Numbered from the stretch's first letter, positions 25,701 through 34,890 are shown. The stretch: DNA of 64,000 nt from Sphingomonas crocodyli (GCF_004005865.1 NZ_SACN01000003.1:1-64000); one strand, 5' to 3'. Made by a program: numbers and translations. Notes: generated by a model from the letters alone, not told the origin.

Positions 25701-27446
25701 CGAGATGCTCGTTCCCGCGCTCAATCCCACAAAGCCAGCGGCGGTAATCTGACCGGTCTGAACGCGTCCGCTGGCGGACTCGATCGCGATAAGGAAACCA
25801 TCAGAACTGCTGATGTTGGGGTAAAGGTCTGAACCTGCGACGCCCCCGATCGTCACATCGCCTTGTCCGAATACTTCGAGCGTTTCGGTCGTGATCAGGC
25901 CGGTGGAGATGCTGCCCGTCCCGTCCTCATCGAAACCCAGGTCAATGTTCTGACCCCGTATCGCGCCGGTCGAGATCGATCCGGTTCCGACGAAGACGTC
26001 GATCCGGGCTTCATCAGCTTGCGGATCCAGTCCCGCGGTAATCGCGCCACCGATAATATTATTACGAGCGAACAGGTCGATCGATCGGCCGCTTGCGATG
26101 CTCGCATAGCGCAGCGTACCTTCTGTGCTGATCGACACGTTGCCCGGCGCCCCGATTTCCTGGGTCAGCGTCAGGTCGTTGCGCACCCGGACGGACAGGT
26201 CTCCGCCCACTTCGACCTCATCCAAGTTGCCGAGCGCGGCTGTCGTGGTGGCGAAAGCGGCACTCGACTGGAAATCGATCGACATGCCATTGGCAGGCTG
26301 AAGCGAAAGCGTATTTCCAGCGCGTGCGGCAACCGACGAGGTGAAGACACCGCGATCTATCGACAGGCTGGCGTTGACGGACTGCCCGGGCATTTGCTGG
26401 ATGCGATCAGCAATATCGGCACCGGCCGCAATGCTCAGATCGGCCCCTGCCTGGAGATAGATACCGTCGCTCGCGACCGAGATGCTGTTGGCTGGCGTGA
26501 ACCCGAAATTGCCATCGGGCGCGATGATCATCGTCACCGCGTCGTTTTTTGGGACCGCGACCGCGTAAATGCCATGATTGGGCGAAGCTGAGGTGCCAGC
26601 GGGGCCCGTGATCGATCCGCGCAACTGAAGCGGGAAACCGTTGGCCGCACTCGAACCCACCATCACATCGATGTCGAACAGGCCCTGATTGAAAGTGACC
26701 CGCGCGGTCTCGGCTGCGACAAATGCCGCCGAACCGTTGACGTTGATTGTGCCGCGTTGAAAGACGATCGGCGCGACGACCGCGATATAACTATTGTTCT
26801 GCGTCGCGTTGATCGTGGCGCCCGACAAAATATTGACGATACCGCCACCATTGGGGGTGCTCGCCAGATCGAAGCTGTTCGTCGAACTGATCGTTCCCGA
26901 GCCCCCCGTCGGATCGGCGGTCGTCAGCAGCAGATTGCCGACGTCAAAGGTCGCCCCGTCGGCGATCACGATGCCGCCCGGGCTGTAGAACCAGACAGAT
27001 CCGCCCGTGGTCGCGACATTCGAGGCGTTGACGAGGCGGCTGGCCACGTCGCCATTGAATGCCACCGGACGGCTGACATCGGTGGGCACAATCCGGTTGA
27101 GCACGGTGAAGTTAGGACCGCCCGGGGTGCTCTGATAGATTGCGGTCGTATTAGCGCCCTGAAAGTCGATCACCGCGCCAGGGTTGATGGCCTGGTCAGT
27201 CGGCACAAAATCGATGACCGCGGTCGAGGATCCGACGGTATAGACGTCGGTTCCGGGCGTTGTAACGCCGCGATCCATCGTCACCGCGCCCGAGGCAACG
27301 GTCGCGCTGGTTGCGTTAAACGATGGGGTTGCCGATTGCGCGAGCAACGGAGCGGCCAGCCAGGCCGAGGCAAGCGCGGTCGAGCGCGCCAGGCGGATAA
27401 GAAGGGCAGCACCGTGCGAAACCCTGTCGTGCCGATAAGCGGACAT
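22713..27446 (-). CDS. TpsA-type filamentous haemagglutinin-like exoprotein with an internal NIDO-like domain
   Basis: About 1,577 residues from ATG 27446, which overlaps the TpsB stop (TGATG); the frame extends five codons further up but lacks a better ribosome site. Layout: signal sequence, then a TPS secretion domain with AVIDFQGANTTAIYQS and SVWFYSPGGIVIADGATFDV. A long beta-helix of imperfect repeats follows (TAGAISSNSLAIRSGAGEIR, TARRGLTLNGATGVTAGNLT). Around residues 845-1060 a non-helical insert resembles a nidogen-type NIDO domain (GRNAFGATWNGVGYFSSRTD, FQIILSDRADTGAGNFDIYL). More repeats and a C-terminal region with Cys residues and a basic end follow. It is secreted through the adjacent TpsB and probably acts as an adhesin or matrix protein. 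Confidence 0.92.
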   Translation of the reverse strand: MSAYRHDRVSHGAALLIRLARSTALASAWLAAPLLAQSATPSFNATSATVASGAVTMDRGVTTPGTDVYTVGSSTAVIDFVPTDQAINPGAVIDFQGANTTAIYQSTPGGPNFTVLNRIVPTDVSRPVAFNGDVASRLVNASNVATTGGSVWFYSPGGIVIADGATFDVGNLLLTTADPTGGSGTISSTNSFDLASTPNGGGIVNILSGATINATQNNSYIAVVAPIVFQRGTINVNGSAAFVAAETARVTFNQGLFDIDVMVGSSAANGFPLQLRGSITGPAGTSASPNHGIYAVAVPKNDAVTMIIAPDGNFGFTPANSISVASDGIYLQAGADLSIAAGADIADRIQQMPGQSVNASLSIDRGVFTSSVAARAGNTLSLQPANGMSIDFQSSAAFATTTAALGNLDEVEVGGDLSVRVRNDLTLTQEIGAPGNVSISTEGTLRYASIASGRSIDLFARNNIIGGAITAGLDPQADEARIDVFVGTGSISTGAIRGQNIDLGFDEDGTGSISTGLITTETLEVFGQGDVTIGGVAGSDLYPNISSSDGFLIAIESASGRVQTGQITAAGFVGLSAGTSISTGNITTTSGVLALASQDVGMMSVTTGSGESLFISNRSITSSNASFSELEGINDVDNDFDRTILRSAAPVRLQGSVTLSGPVSTGYLQAAASGAITTASLDVSTLLSLNAGSFLTLGSVTTPADVSLSADAGITAGAISSNSLAIRSGAGEIRTESLTARRGLTLNGATGVTAGNLTAMNSISVNGNNGGIALGNVESTGGRVVLGAAQSVLAGNVRAAGSIAITSNGAVTAGDLTAGTGPLVGEGNGGLGSGAQSSAPAGIAPGFNAFTLTRCDDCASGATPLSFTANFFGTNFTNTFVSSNGYLTFNSGQSSYTPTGLGANYSGQPIIAAFFADVDVRGVGSAPVTYGTGTYVGRNAFGATWNGVGYFSSRTDKLNNFQIILSDRADTGAGNFDIYLNYTNVQWETGNVNGGVNGLGGNSAAVGFNAGTGNQAGTFFELPGSRVPGSFINGGTSPLAQYSANGVQGQVLFNVRNGMVVTSDAGPATVTINNSGATGAARNVAVGNITGEAVSIDSAGSVATGNITIAGANGASVPTPSATMPSAGIIDISAAAGDIAVGGMSNTGIISLDAAGNITINGASSGGAISFASNDITIGANASVTGQTINLLSRSTTGPAMLGGTGGNNAYVLDAAEISRLRAGSIAFSQPESEGRVPGGDAQVIVRDLTLIGSAGATPNLIGAEGSFTISSPGSIRVIGNVRLNDAGADNLLSFAAGDSFDLVTDAGSVGVFGTGNALGGRLSIFASDMTVADQALFDLAARTDFDDVTAPEVIAAIGRPAARTRPEGYLQAGNLDLVARDFIAIQNSGTAQLAGGFSANNLTITSLAGGREQTIDNSLNVVIYGRVTGPTGDFLTNQATRDAITFVTGESSGDLTGFSAPSVVNGCVIGGGACSTSNDTATPATIVASIRDLVDGPLSGQQGDQAFSVPSVQIETGVDLSALTTSSIITEPVASAGNASLWQSATLSDGSSGLIQSGRRGLDNAPQRKKLREKRR

Positions 27447-29197
27447 CAGCGTGCCTTCCACGGAAAAAGTTTGGTCGTAAGCGAGACGAGGAAGCGAACA
27501 TCCCCGCGATCAGGCTGAAGGCCGGCGCGCTTCGTTGGCACCGCGAGCGTTGCGTCGAGGCGCATGTGGCCCGAAAGGCTGGCGCGCACGCCGCCGCCAA
27601 CCGAGGTCAACCGTTGCGCGCCAATCCCTGCATTCTTGTTCCAGATCCAAGCTGAGTCGACAAAAACGAACGGCTGGAATGTCGCGTCCAATTGCGTGAA
27701 CGGCCGGAGACGATTGACACGCACCTCCAGCGTCCCGCCAATGCCATGATCGCCAATCAACGTGCCCGGATCATAGCCGCGACCGATCGTGTAGGTGCCC
27801 GCGGAAAACTCCTCGAAGCTCATCAGCGGATCGAAGGCATATTGCGCGCGCGGGGCGAGCGAGATTGTGACGTTCGACCCCGGTGTCCATTCGGCCAGAC
27901 CGCTCAGACGAAGCGAGGTGCTTTCCGCGTCGCCATCACTGCGGCTCGAACCCACTCCACCGGAAAAGCCTTCGCGCGCGGAGAAGATGTCGAGGCCCTG
28001 CCGCAACTCAGCCGTATAAGCCAGGCGCCAGGCAGGCGCAGCTGCGCGGTTCAGGTCAACAACATCGCCATCCACGCGCAGATAGGCGACACGAAGCCTG
28101 TCGCGGCTGATCGGCGTGCCACCGAACCGTACCGTCTGGTTGACGATATCGAGACCACCGGCGAAGGTGAGGTTAGCGCGCTGGCTGCGCAAGAAGGGGT
28201 AGCTCGCTTCGGCTGTGCCGAACAAAGTGCGTGCCTTGACGACGCCTGTCGTGGCGGCGATTTCGGGCTTGGTCCATGCATAGGTGAAGCGGCCGGACAG
28301 GGTCAGCCCCTCCCCGCCCACACGCATATCGTGCCCGAGCTGCAGGATCTGCTGCTCCTTGAAGTCCGCGGTCGAGTATAATGCGACCGAGGTACGGTCC
28401 CCGAGGCCGGTCAGGCCGTAGAACTGGCCACGTATCTGACCGCCGAACCGGCCGGTCGCCCGCGACGCATAATTCTGAATGTTGGCATCGATATCGGCAG
28501 GCCGCCGCACAACGGTGATGTCGCCGATGAGTTCGCCGGGCGCGGCACCGGTCGGCTTGAGGGCAAGCCGCACATCATAGCCCGGCAGATCGCGCGCCAG
28601 GAGCAAATAGCGCTCGGCGCTGTTTCGGTTGAACACAGGATCACGGGTCAGCTTGCCCAGATAACTGGCGATCAGTGTCTCTGCCTTGCCAGCGTCACCG
28701 CGCACACGGACCGCCACAACCCGGGCATAAAGCACTTCGAAGCGCACCACGCCGTCTTCGATCTTCTGCGTCGGTACCTGAACAGCCGCGAGGTAGCCCA
28801 TCTGTCGCAGTTTGGTCGCAGCGGCATCGCGGATTTCGCAGATGGCACTCGCTGACACGTCTTTGCCGAGATAGGCCTGATAGACTGGCGCGAGTTCGGC
28901 TGGCGAAACTGGACCCAGATTATTGAAGGTTGCCCCCGAAAGCGTAATGCGGACGTCTTTGTAGGCGGGATCGGACAGCGCGCAGGCCGATCGCTCGATA
29001 TCACCTTCAACTTTGAGCCGTGGCTTGTCCGGTGCGGAGGGCGCCGGCGGCGGCGTCACCTCCTCGCGCGTCGGCAAGCCTGAATTGGGAAGCGCGGGCG
29101 TTGGCGCCTGCTGGGCCAAACTCGTCGAGCTTACGCTCGACATTATCAGAGCCAGGAAGGCATTGCTTCCATTGCGAGAAAGTCTGAAATTACGCAC
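27446..29197 (-). CDS. TpsB outer-membrane transporter of two-partner secretion (FhaC/ShlB type)
   Basis: A 583-residue protein with a signal peptide ending near ...STSLAQQA, a Pro-rich linker, two POTRA-type domains (about 60-210, including the ICEIRDAAATKLRQMGYLAA segment) and a C-terminal sixteen-strand barrel. DPGTLIGDHGIGGTLEVRVN is a typical ShlB/FhaC segment close to the end, and the protein finishes KLFPWKAR. It exports the TpsA encoded directly downstream, whose start overlaps this stop. It is the first gene of a three-gene operon with the CHAT protein last. Length and order of domains are normal for the family. Confidence 0.93.
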   Translation of the reverse strand: MRNFRLSRNGSNAFLALIMSSVSSTSLAQQAPTPALPNSGLPTREEVTPPPAPSAPDKPRLKVEGDIERSACALSDPAYKDVRITLSGATFNNLGPVSPAELAPVYQAYLGKDVSASAICEIRDAAATKLRQMGYLAAVQVPTQKIEDGVVRFEVLYARVVAVRVRGDAGKAETLIASYLGKLTRDPVFNRNSAERYLLLARDLPGYDVRLALKPTGAAPGELIGDITVVRRPADIDANIQNYASRATGRFGGQIRGQFYGLTGLGDRTSVALYSTADFKEQQILQLGHDMRVGGEGLTLSGRFTYAWTKPEIAATTGVVKARTLFGTAEASYPFLRSQRANLTFAGGLDIVNQTVRFGGTPISRDRLRVAYLRVDGDVVDLNRAAAPAWRLAYTAELRQGLDIFSAREGFSGGVGSSRSDGDAESTSLRLSGLAEWTPGSNVTISLAPRAQYAFDPLMSFEEFSAGTYTIGRGYDPGTLIGDHGIGGTLEVRVNRLRPFTQLDATFQPFVFVDSAWIWNKNAGIGAQRLTSVGGGVRASLSGHMRLDATLAVPTKRAGLQPDRGDVRFLVSLTTKLFPWKAR

Positions 29198-29717
29198 AAA
29201 CGCCCCCTATCCGCAAGTAACGTAACGTTACGCGGCCTGTTCATTAAACGCGTGCGACCCCATCCGGCCTTATTTGAGCCGATTCTGACTCTACTTAGTA
29301 GTATTACAAATCGTTAATCAAGAGAGTTTTCGGGCCTGTGCAATCGTATTCGATTTAGCGCTGCGGGGTGGTTGAGGCTCGATAGCGGGGTCGCAACTGG
29401 GGCCCACAGATTGGCTTAAAACATGAGCTGTATCAGTATTTTATTGCCACGTGGGATGCCAAGTTGTGGCCAGGAGATAGAGGTGTGAAATTCGCGATCA
29501 CACGCCTCGGCATCTCGCTAGATGGCTGCTCATTATGGGACAATTGGCGTATCCGCAGACCGGGCCTCAGCTTTGACGATAGTCGTGCAGATGCAGGGCG
29601 TTGAGAGCTGCCGCCGGTCGGGGATTTTTAGCGACCAGGGCTGCTTAGGACCTAGGCAATGCCAGGTCGACTACCCCGACCACTGCTTGCACTTCAAAAT
29701 GGGTTGATTGTCCCAAG
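29198..29717. promoter_or_regulatory. Upstream region of the two-partner secretion operon
   Basis: No gene is supported in these 520 bases. A perfect 12-base palindrome CGTAACGTTACG lies at 29221-29232, 24 bases above the TpsB start. A short inverted repeat CTACT/AGTAG occurs near 29292-29302, inside an AT-richer stretch that suits a promoter. Regulation by a factor binding the palindrome is inferred, not shown. Confidence 0.4.
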
Positions 29718-30299
29718 TTAAACAGGTTGGATGTCGCGCTCATATGATCGACGCATCCTTCGCATGGCGAAGCCGATGATGCCGAACCCTGTTAGAAGTT
29801 GGACCCATGTTCCAGGTTCTGGCGCCGCCGAGACAACTATATTGGTCTCCACACTGGCGACGAAGCTATCCACCTGCGTGTCAGTACGTTGGAGATCATC
29901 GGTCAGTGCGTTTCGGCTCGCAGTCCGCCGCGCGGGTTGGGCTGCTCTGCTTCCAGAGCCAGGACCAAAAGGCGCGCCGCTCACTGACGTAAGGCTGGCA
30001 ATAGTGTCTTCAGGAGACTGGTCGGGAAGAACAGTCTGGGTGAGGGACGGGAGTATTACGGGCAGTTCCGCAAGGCTGAAAGGTTCAAGCGCCTGGCACG
30101 ACTGGGGACGGGGCATTACGGATGGAGCAGCGACACGCTCGCGCGTTTTGGGCTTGGCATATTGCCTGGGACTCGTCGCGCGATGGACCGCAGCGCGAAC
30201 CGGCGGGAGGGCAAGGCTCAGGGCAACAGTCCCCGCGACCGGGCAGGTGGCCGCCAGGCTAAGCTTGAGAAATTTCGCAGTGACAAGCTGCCGAAGCAT
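29718..30299 (-). CDS. PEP-CTERM (PEPxxWA-type) sorted protein at the end of an EPS gene block
   Basis: A 193-residue exported protein with GGGAG upstream of the ATG at 30299. The N-terminus (KFLKLSLAATCPVAGTVALS, ending PPVRAAVH) is a signal peptide. The middle is Pro/Arg/Ser/Thr-rich and low in structure. The C-terminus is a clear sorting signal: SAAPEPGTWVQLLTGFGIIG, then FAMRRMRR. Exosortases cleave such tails and are linked to exopolysaccharide production. It follows the glycosyltransferases in the same direction, as the last gene of the block. Confidence 0.88.
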   Translation of the reverse strand: MLRQLVTAKFLKLSLAATCPVAGTVALSLALPPVRAAVHRATSPRQYAKPKTRERVAAPSVMPRPQSCQALEPFSLAELPVILPSLTQTVLPDQSPEDTIASLTSVSGAPFGPGSGSRAAQPARRTASRNALTDDLQRTDTQVDSFVASVETNIVVSAAPEPGTWVQLLTGFGIIGFAMRRMRRSYERDIQPV

Positions 30300-30496
30300 G
30301 CCCAGCTCCCAAGGATCGATCCATCCTGATAAGCTGGCAACCTTTAAGAAATCGTCGCCCTATGGTCGTTGATCTGCGATCGTCTTTCCGCTGCGGGTGG
30401 AAGACCCACAGAAGCTGAGCGCGATCGGCCGGTGATGTTGGCTATCGCGAGAATGGGGGGAAAGTTGACCTCGCTCTGGCGGCGCCAGAGCCGGCT

Positions 30497-31360
30497 CTAC
30501 ATGCGCTCGATTTTGCGCGGATCGATCCGACCCAGCACGACGTCCACGATCGCGACCAAATTGCCTCTGAGACGTCCACGGCGATCAACATGGTGCTCAG
30601 GTCTGATGCTCTTGAGCAGGTTGGCCAGAAACGGCTGGTAAAGCAGCTTTATCGCCTGCTTCACGGGGATCGACTTCTTTCGCAACATGTAGAGGGGATT
30701 GGCGATTTGCGAATATCCAAGCCGCAAGCCCGACGTGCGACCTCCTTTCGACCCAAGGTGTACGCCCGCCGGTCGAAAGGCTTTCACATTACGTCCGCGA
30801 CGGCCGACCTGATAGGTGAAGTCGATATCCTCCTGCCATCCGTACAGCGGCAGGGCCGGGTCAAATCGTAGCCCCTGTACCGCCGACATACGTATCGACA
30901 TGTTACAGCCGTAGAGTGCCGATATCGGGCGTTCGTCTGCCGTAGAAGGCGTATCCTTCTCGAGAATCGTGGCGCCTTCTTCGAAGCTATATCCCTGGCC
31001 GTGGATGCCATCGGCTATCACCCGGCCGGTGATGCCCACGACGTCAGGTTTTGCGATGAAAAGCCTTTCGATCTCCTCGAGATAGGTCGCAGCCGGCATG
31101 AAGTCGTCGTCGAAGAATATGACGATGTCTGCGACACCATCGATCATGTCGAGGCCCTTGTTGCGCTGATTGCACAGGCCTCGCTCGGCGAAGACGATTT
31201 GCGGATTTGAACGTGCCCGCTCGACCCCCGCCACATCCTGCGGCGTTACGGATACGACGATGACGCCGTCAGGCTGGCGCGTCTGGTCGGCAAGCCTGTC
31301 CACGGTCTTGTACGTAAGTTCCGCGCGGCCGACCGTCGCGACGATGACATACACTTTCAT
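30497..31360 (-). CDS. Family 2 glycosyltransferase
   Basis: From the ATG at 31360 (AAAGGGA upstream) this gives 287 residues. The N-terminal GT-A fold opens MKVYVIVATVGRAELTYKTV, and the metal-binding DxD appears as IVIFFDDDFMP. The substrate segment is LYGCNMSIRMSAVQGLRFDP, and LPLYGWQEDIDFTYQVGRRG carries the ED of the catalytic base region. The longer frame upstream is not used because the internal start has the better ribosome site. It likely adds one sugar to the lipid-linked EPS repeat unit. Confidence 0.9.
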   Translation of the reverse strand: MKVYVIVATVGRAELTYKTVDRLADQTRQPDGVIVVSVTPQDVAGVERARSNPQIVFAERGLCNQRNKGLDMIDGVADIVIFFDDDFMPAATYLEEIERLFIAKPDVVGITGRVIADGIHGQGYSFEEGATILEKDTPSTADERPISALYGCNMSIRMSAVQGLRFDPALPLYGWQEDIDFTYQVGRRGRNVKAFRPAGVHLGSKGGRTSGLRLGYSQIANPLYMLRKKSIPVKQAIKLLYQPFLANLLKSIRPEHHVDRRGRLRGNLVAIVDVVLGRIDPRKIERM

Positions 31361-31451
31361 GACCGATCCCTTTAATCCCGCAGGTCCAAGTCTTCGCGGC
31401 GAATTCGCCTGCCCGTCGCAAAACAATGCAGTTGGAAAGTTACTATTTCTA

Positions 31452-32564
31452 TCATTTGGCCGTCGAGCGCTTGAGCAGTTCCGTCATTACATCCCTGACC
31501 TGCCCTCTCCAGGAAAAGCGCTTCGCCCAGTCCCGCCCTCGAGCTATCATTTCCCCGCTAAATGTTGGCTCGTCGAGCAATTTGATAGCGACTGCCTTGA
31601 TATGCTCGACGTCATGAGGATCGCAATAGATGGCGGCGTTTCCGCAGCGTTCGCGCAAAGCGGCAATGTTGGAAGCGATCACCGGGCATTCGTAAGTCAT
31701 CGCCTCGATCGGAGGTAGAGCGGACGCTTCGTAGAGTGACGGAAAGAGAAGGAAAGAAGCATTGCGATAGAGACTGGCAAGCTCGGTTTTGCTTTCGATC
31801 TGTCCGCAAAACTCGATCTTGCCAGCGACATCCGACGGCACATCCAGCGTCGTTTCACGCAGGATCGGGCTGAAGGCTCCCACCAGCTTGAACTGCAGAT
31901 TGCGTTCGCGGGCGAGATCGACCGCCACTTTGAGAACGACGTCGATATTCTTGCGGCGAGACAATGAGCCCACATACAGGCCGTAAGGCGATGCAGCCGG
32001 ATCGCTCGAGCGGACCGGCAGCGTCACCGCATCGTCCGAAGCTCCCCCATTTTGCGCCACCGCAATCTTTCTCTTCGCGCGCGGATATAGTCTCGTGATC
32101 GTGTCGCGCTCGGTCTCGGATACGGTAATCACGAGCTTGGCGCGCGCCATGATCGCATGGCCCAGGACGCGATGAGCAAGCCGATAGGCGAGGCGATATG
32201 CCGACGGAAACAGCCGGTGCGAAAGGTCGTGCACGACGACCGCGACGGCTTCGCCGCGATAGAGGCTGATCAGAGGTGCGGTATTGCCCAGATTGAGGAG
32301 CCAGTCCGCCCCTCTATGCCATGGCAAGATGGCCTGTTCCCACACATGACCTTTTGCGAGCCCGATAGTCGTGACGCGAATGACGCGGAGATTGAGAGCG
32401 GCCAGGCAAACGCCGGCCTGGACCAGAAGCTCGACGCTCAGATCAGGATAATAGCCGTCCTCAAGCAGACGATCGAGCGCCACGGTAAACTCGCGGGCCA
32501 TGCGCTGCACACCGGTGGTCTGCTGACTGAGAAAACGCCCGTTAATAACTATACGCAACGTCAC
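31452..32564 (-). CDS. GT4-type glycosyltransferase
   Basis: A 370-residue GT-B transferase. The GTG at 32564 (AGAGGA upstream) is chosen over the upstream part of the open frame, which is not protein-like. The N-terminal domain begins LRIVINGRFLSQQTTGVQRM, typical of 'TGVQR' EPS transferases. The C-terminal domain contains YVGSLSRRKNIDVVLKVAVD, GKIEFCGQIESKTELASLYR and the UDP/GDP-sugar binding motif FPSLYEASALPPIEAMTYEC. It is one of three consecutive relatives (31.4-34.9 kb), so it likely acts on successive sugars. Confidence 0.9.
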   Translation of the reverse strand: MTLRIVINGRFLSQQTTGVQRMAREFTVALDRLLEDGYYPDLSVELLVQAGVCLAALNLRVIRVTTIGLAKGHVWEQAILPWHRGADWLLNLGNTAPLISLYRGEAVAVVVHDLSHRLFPSAYRLAYRLAHRVLGHAIMARAKLVITVSETERDTITRLYPRAKRKIAVAQNGGASDDAVTLPVRSSDPAASPYGLYVGSLSRRKNIDVVLKVAVDLARERNLQFKLVGAFSPILRETTLDVPSDVAGKIEFCGQIESKTELASLYRNASFLLFPSLYEASALPPIEAMTYECPVIASNIAALRERCGNAAIYCDPHDVEHIKAVAIKLLDEPTFSGEMIARGRDWAKRFSWRGQVRDVMTELLKRSTAK

Positions 32565-32712
32565 AGATCCTCTGACGCCACATGAAGGCGCATCACCATC
32601 TTCGGATGGCAGATTGAAAAAAGGAACCCCGTTTGTGTCTGCAGCGGCGTGTCCAGATCGCTTCTTAAGCGGGCGCAGAATTGGGGCAACGTTGTAAGGG
32701 AGCCGCTCTGCG

Positions 32713-33756
32713 TCACAATTGCAGGTCCCGCGAGAGAATTGTCTCCATCGCGCGTGCCGCATTATCCCATGAGAACGCCTTGGCCCGCTCAAGCCCGGCC
32801 AGGCTCAAATCATCACGCAGCGATCGTTCGGATGCCAGCTGTACGATAAAGTCCGCAAGCGCCTGCGCATCGTCAGGATCCACGTAAAGTACAGCGTCGC
32901 CGCCAACCTCGGGCAGGCTCGTCAAACGCGTCGTCACAGCGGGCGTGCCGCAGGCCATCGCTTCGACTAGCGGTAATCCAAAGCCTTCGTAGCGGCTCGG
33001 ATATAGAAGCGCGCACGCGCCACCCAAAAGCGCCGGCAGATCAGCGTCCGGTACAAAACCGCTTAGCGACACGTCCTGCGGAAGGTCCTCTGCGCCTGTA
33101 TCGCTCGAGGCGAAAATATGCTTGGCGCCTGCCCCGCCCAGCAACAGCAATTTCATGCCGGCGGGGCGGCGGCCCACACTGCGGGCCCATCCATCAAGCA
33201 CCAGCTTGAGGTTCTTCCGAGGCTCTACGGTAGACAGAGTGACGAAATATCTACCCGGCTCGACGCCGTACTTTTGCGCTGTGCCTTCCAGCAGGTCGGC
33301 CGCCGGTGGGGTGAAGCGCTCCGCGACGCCATTTGGCACCACCTCGATCTGCCTTTGCGGGATGTCGAGCGCCTGCGCGAGCCTGGCCTGCGAATATTGC
33401 GAAACCGTCACCACCCGTCGACAGCGGCGCGCAAGTCGCGGCCACATCGCACGATATACTTTCACAAAAGCTGTCGAAAACCATTCGGGATGATCGAAGA
33501 TTGCGGCGTCGTGAAAGGTGACAACCTGGTTCTTTGACAAAACAGGACCCGTATTGCACGGGCTCCACAGGGGAGCGGAGGCGCACCGGATCGGCAGTAT
33601 CGCCTGCTCCCAAAGGTGACCGGGAGCCCCTGAACAGCTGCGGCTCGGCGCAATTTCCCTAACGTTCAGTCTCAGCCGCGAAAGGAGCTCGGACGCAACG
33701 CGCTGGACGCCGGTTTGCGGACCCTGCCTGAATCGTGCGTTGATAAGAAGCGCCAC
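32713..33756 (-). CDS. GT4-type glycosyltransferase
   Basis: A 347-residue GT-B enzyme. A TTG at 33762 is also possible, but the GTG at 33756 sits at a better distance from the AAAGGG upstream. Visible are INARFRQGPQTGVQRVASEL, the nucleotide-sugar side YFVTLSTVEPRKNLKLVLDG and the conserved YPSRYEGFGLPLVEAMACGT with GTPAVTTRLTSLPEVGGDA. The E in EGFGLP and the E of LVEAMA are the family's donor-binding residues. It lies 21 bases downstream of the preceding transferase gene. Confidence 0.92.
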   Translation of the reverse strand: MALLINARFRQGPQTGVQRVASELLSRLRLNVREIAPSRSCSGAPGHLWEQAILPIRCASAPLWSPCNTGPVLSKNQVVTFHDAAIFDHPEWFSTAFVKVYRAMWPRLARRCRRVVTVSQYSQARLAQALDIPQRQIEVVPNGVAERFTPPAADLLEGTAQKYGVEPGRYFVTLSTVEPRKNLKLVLDGWARSVGRRPAGMKLLLLGGAGAKHIFASSDTGAEDLPQDVSLSGFVPDADLPALLGGACALLYPSRYEGFGLPLVEAMACGTPAVTTRLTSLPEVGGDAVLYVDPDDAQALADFIVQLASERSLRDDLSLAGLERAKAFSWDNAARAMETILSRDLQL

Positions 33757-33777
33757 CGCCAACCCTTTTATCGACCA

Positions 33778-34890
33778 TCAAGCCCGGGATGAGCCGTTCA
33801 TGAGATCCTCGAAGATGCTGGCATAGCGAGTTGCCGTCTTGTGCCAGGAGAATCTACCACGGTTCTTGCGCCCCGCCTCGATCAATGTTTGTCGCAGCCC
33901 CTCGTCGGTCAGGAGTTTTTCGATGTGGCCGGCAAGCGCCGGGGCATCTGCTGGCTCGAAATATAGTGCGCCCTCCCCGGCAATCTCCGGCATTGCGGAC
34001 ACGTTCGAACTCACGACCGGGCACCCAAAATCCTGGGCTTCGAGTATCGGCAGGCAAAAACCCTCATAAAGCGAAGGCACACAAAGACACGAAGCTCCAG
34101 CGTAAATCTGCGCGAGCTTATCGTCGTCGACGCCGCGCAGGCGAACCAAGCGTTCGCCGGCAATTTGCCCCAGGCCAGATGCAATCGTCTCGGCATCATC
34201 CTTCCCGACGTGAACAATCTTGAGCCGGGGAAACGTCGTTGCGAGATGATGAAATGCGTTGGCGACAACACGCAGGTTCTTGTTCGGTGTGCCGTTACCG
34301 ACAACCAAAATATACGGGGGATCAACAGGGCCGCCTTGGGTCGATACCATATCTGCGGCTTCAAGGGTCGCAGACGAGTGGATCACGTCGGTTTTCTGCC
34401 CGGCGCGCGGATACCAGCGCTGAACATCCCGGGCGGTTGCGTCCGATACACAAATGACCCGATCAGAAGATGCCAGCATCGACTTCAGGATCAGGTCATT
34501 GGTGAGCATCTCGCGCCGCGAAAACTGCTCGGGAACGGCACGAAAATAAAGGTCGTGCACGATCGTGACGCGGCGTGGCCCCCCCAGGGGGGACCCGAAC
34601 GGATCCACATTGACCAGAAGGTCGACCTGCCTGCTTCGACACAGGCCTGGCATTGAAAGCGCTTCCACGAACATATTGGCTACCAGGATCCGGGGGCGCG
34701 GAACCGTGATCAAGCCGAGGCGATCCGATTGCAACTGCAAGGGTAGCTCATGGCGCGCCCAAGGCGAGCGAAGGGTGAACGACCACTCGGTCTGCGATAA
34801 CAGGCCTTCGATCAGCTTGAACGCCATGCGCGGGACGCCTGACGGAACCCCACCCGTCTGACTAGGCATATTGAACAGAACATGCCGCAT
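33778..34890 (-). CDS. GT4-type glycosyltransferase, first gene of the block
   Basis: A 370-residue GT-B enzyme starting at ATG 34890 after a G-rich Shine-Dalgarno (GAGGGGGGGC). The N-terminal domain includes MPSQTGGVPSGVPRMAFKLI and VDLLVNVDPFGSPLGGPRRV. The C-terminal domain has PYILVVGNGTPNKNLRVVAN and CVPSLYEGFCLPILEAQDFG, the usual donor-binding motif. It appears to head a minus-strand operon that continues through the two other GT4 genes, the GT2 gene and the PEP-CTERM gene. Confidence 0.92.
   Translation of the reverse strand: MRHVLFNMPSQTGGVPSGVPRMAFKLIEGLLSQTEWSFTLRSPWARHELPLQLQSDRLGLITVPRPRILVANMFVEALSMPGLCRSRQVDLLVNVDPFGSPLGGPRRVTIVHDLYFRAVPEQFSRREMLTNDLILKSMLASSDRVICVSDATARDVQRWYPRAGQKTDVIHSSATLEAADMVSTQGGPVDPPYILVVGNGTPNKNLRVVANAFHHLATTFPRLKIVHVGKDDAETIASGLGQIAGERLVRLRGVDDDKLAQIYAGASCLCVPSLYEGFCLPILEAQDFGCPVVSSNVSAMPEIAGEGALYFEPADAPALAGHIEKLLTDEGLRQTLIEAGRKNRGRFSWHKTATRYASIFEDLMNGSSRA

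Noticed and set aside
22575..27518. Long plus-strand ORFs antisense to the TPS operon (for example 460 and 253 codons)
   Set aside because: They are Arg-rich shadows of high-GC coding sequence. The minus-strand products have clear domains.
29522..29707. Small plus-strand ORF between the PEP-CTERM gene and the TPS operon
   Set aside because: Lacks a ribosome site and codon use is poor; no partner genes on that strand.
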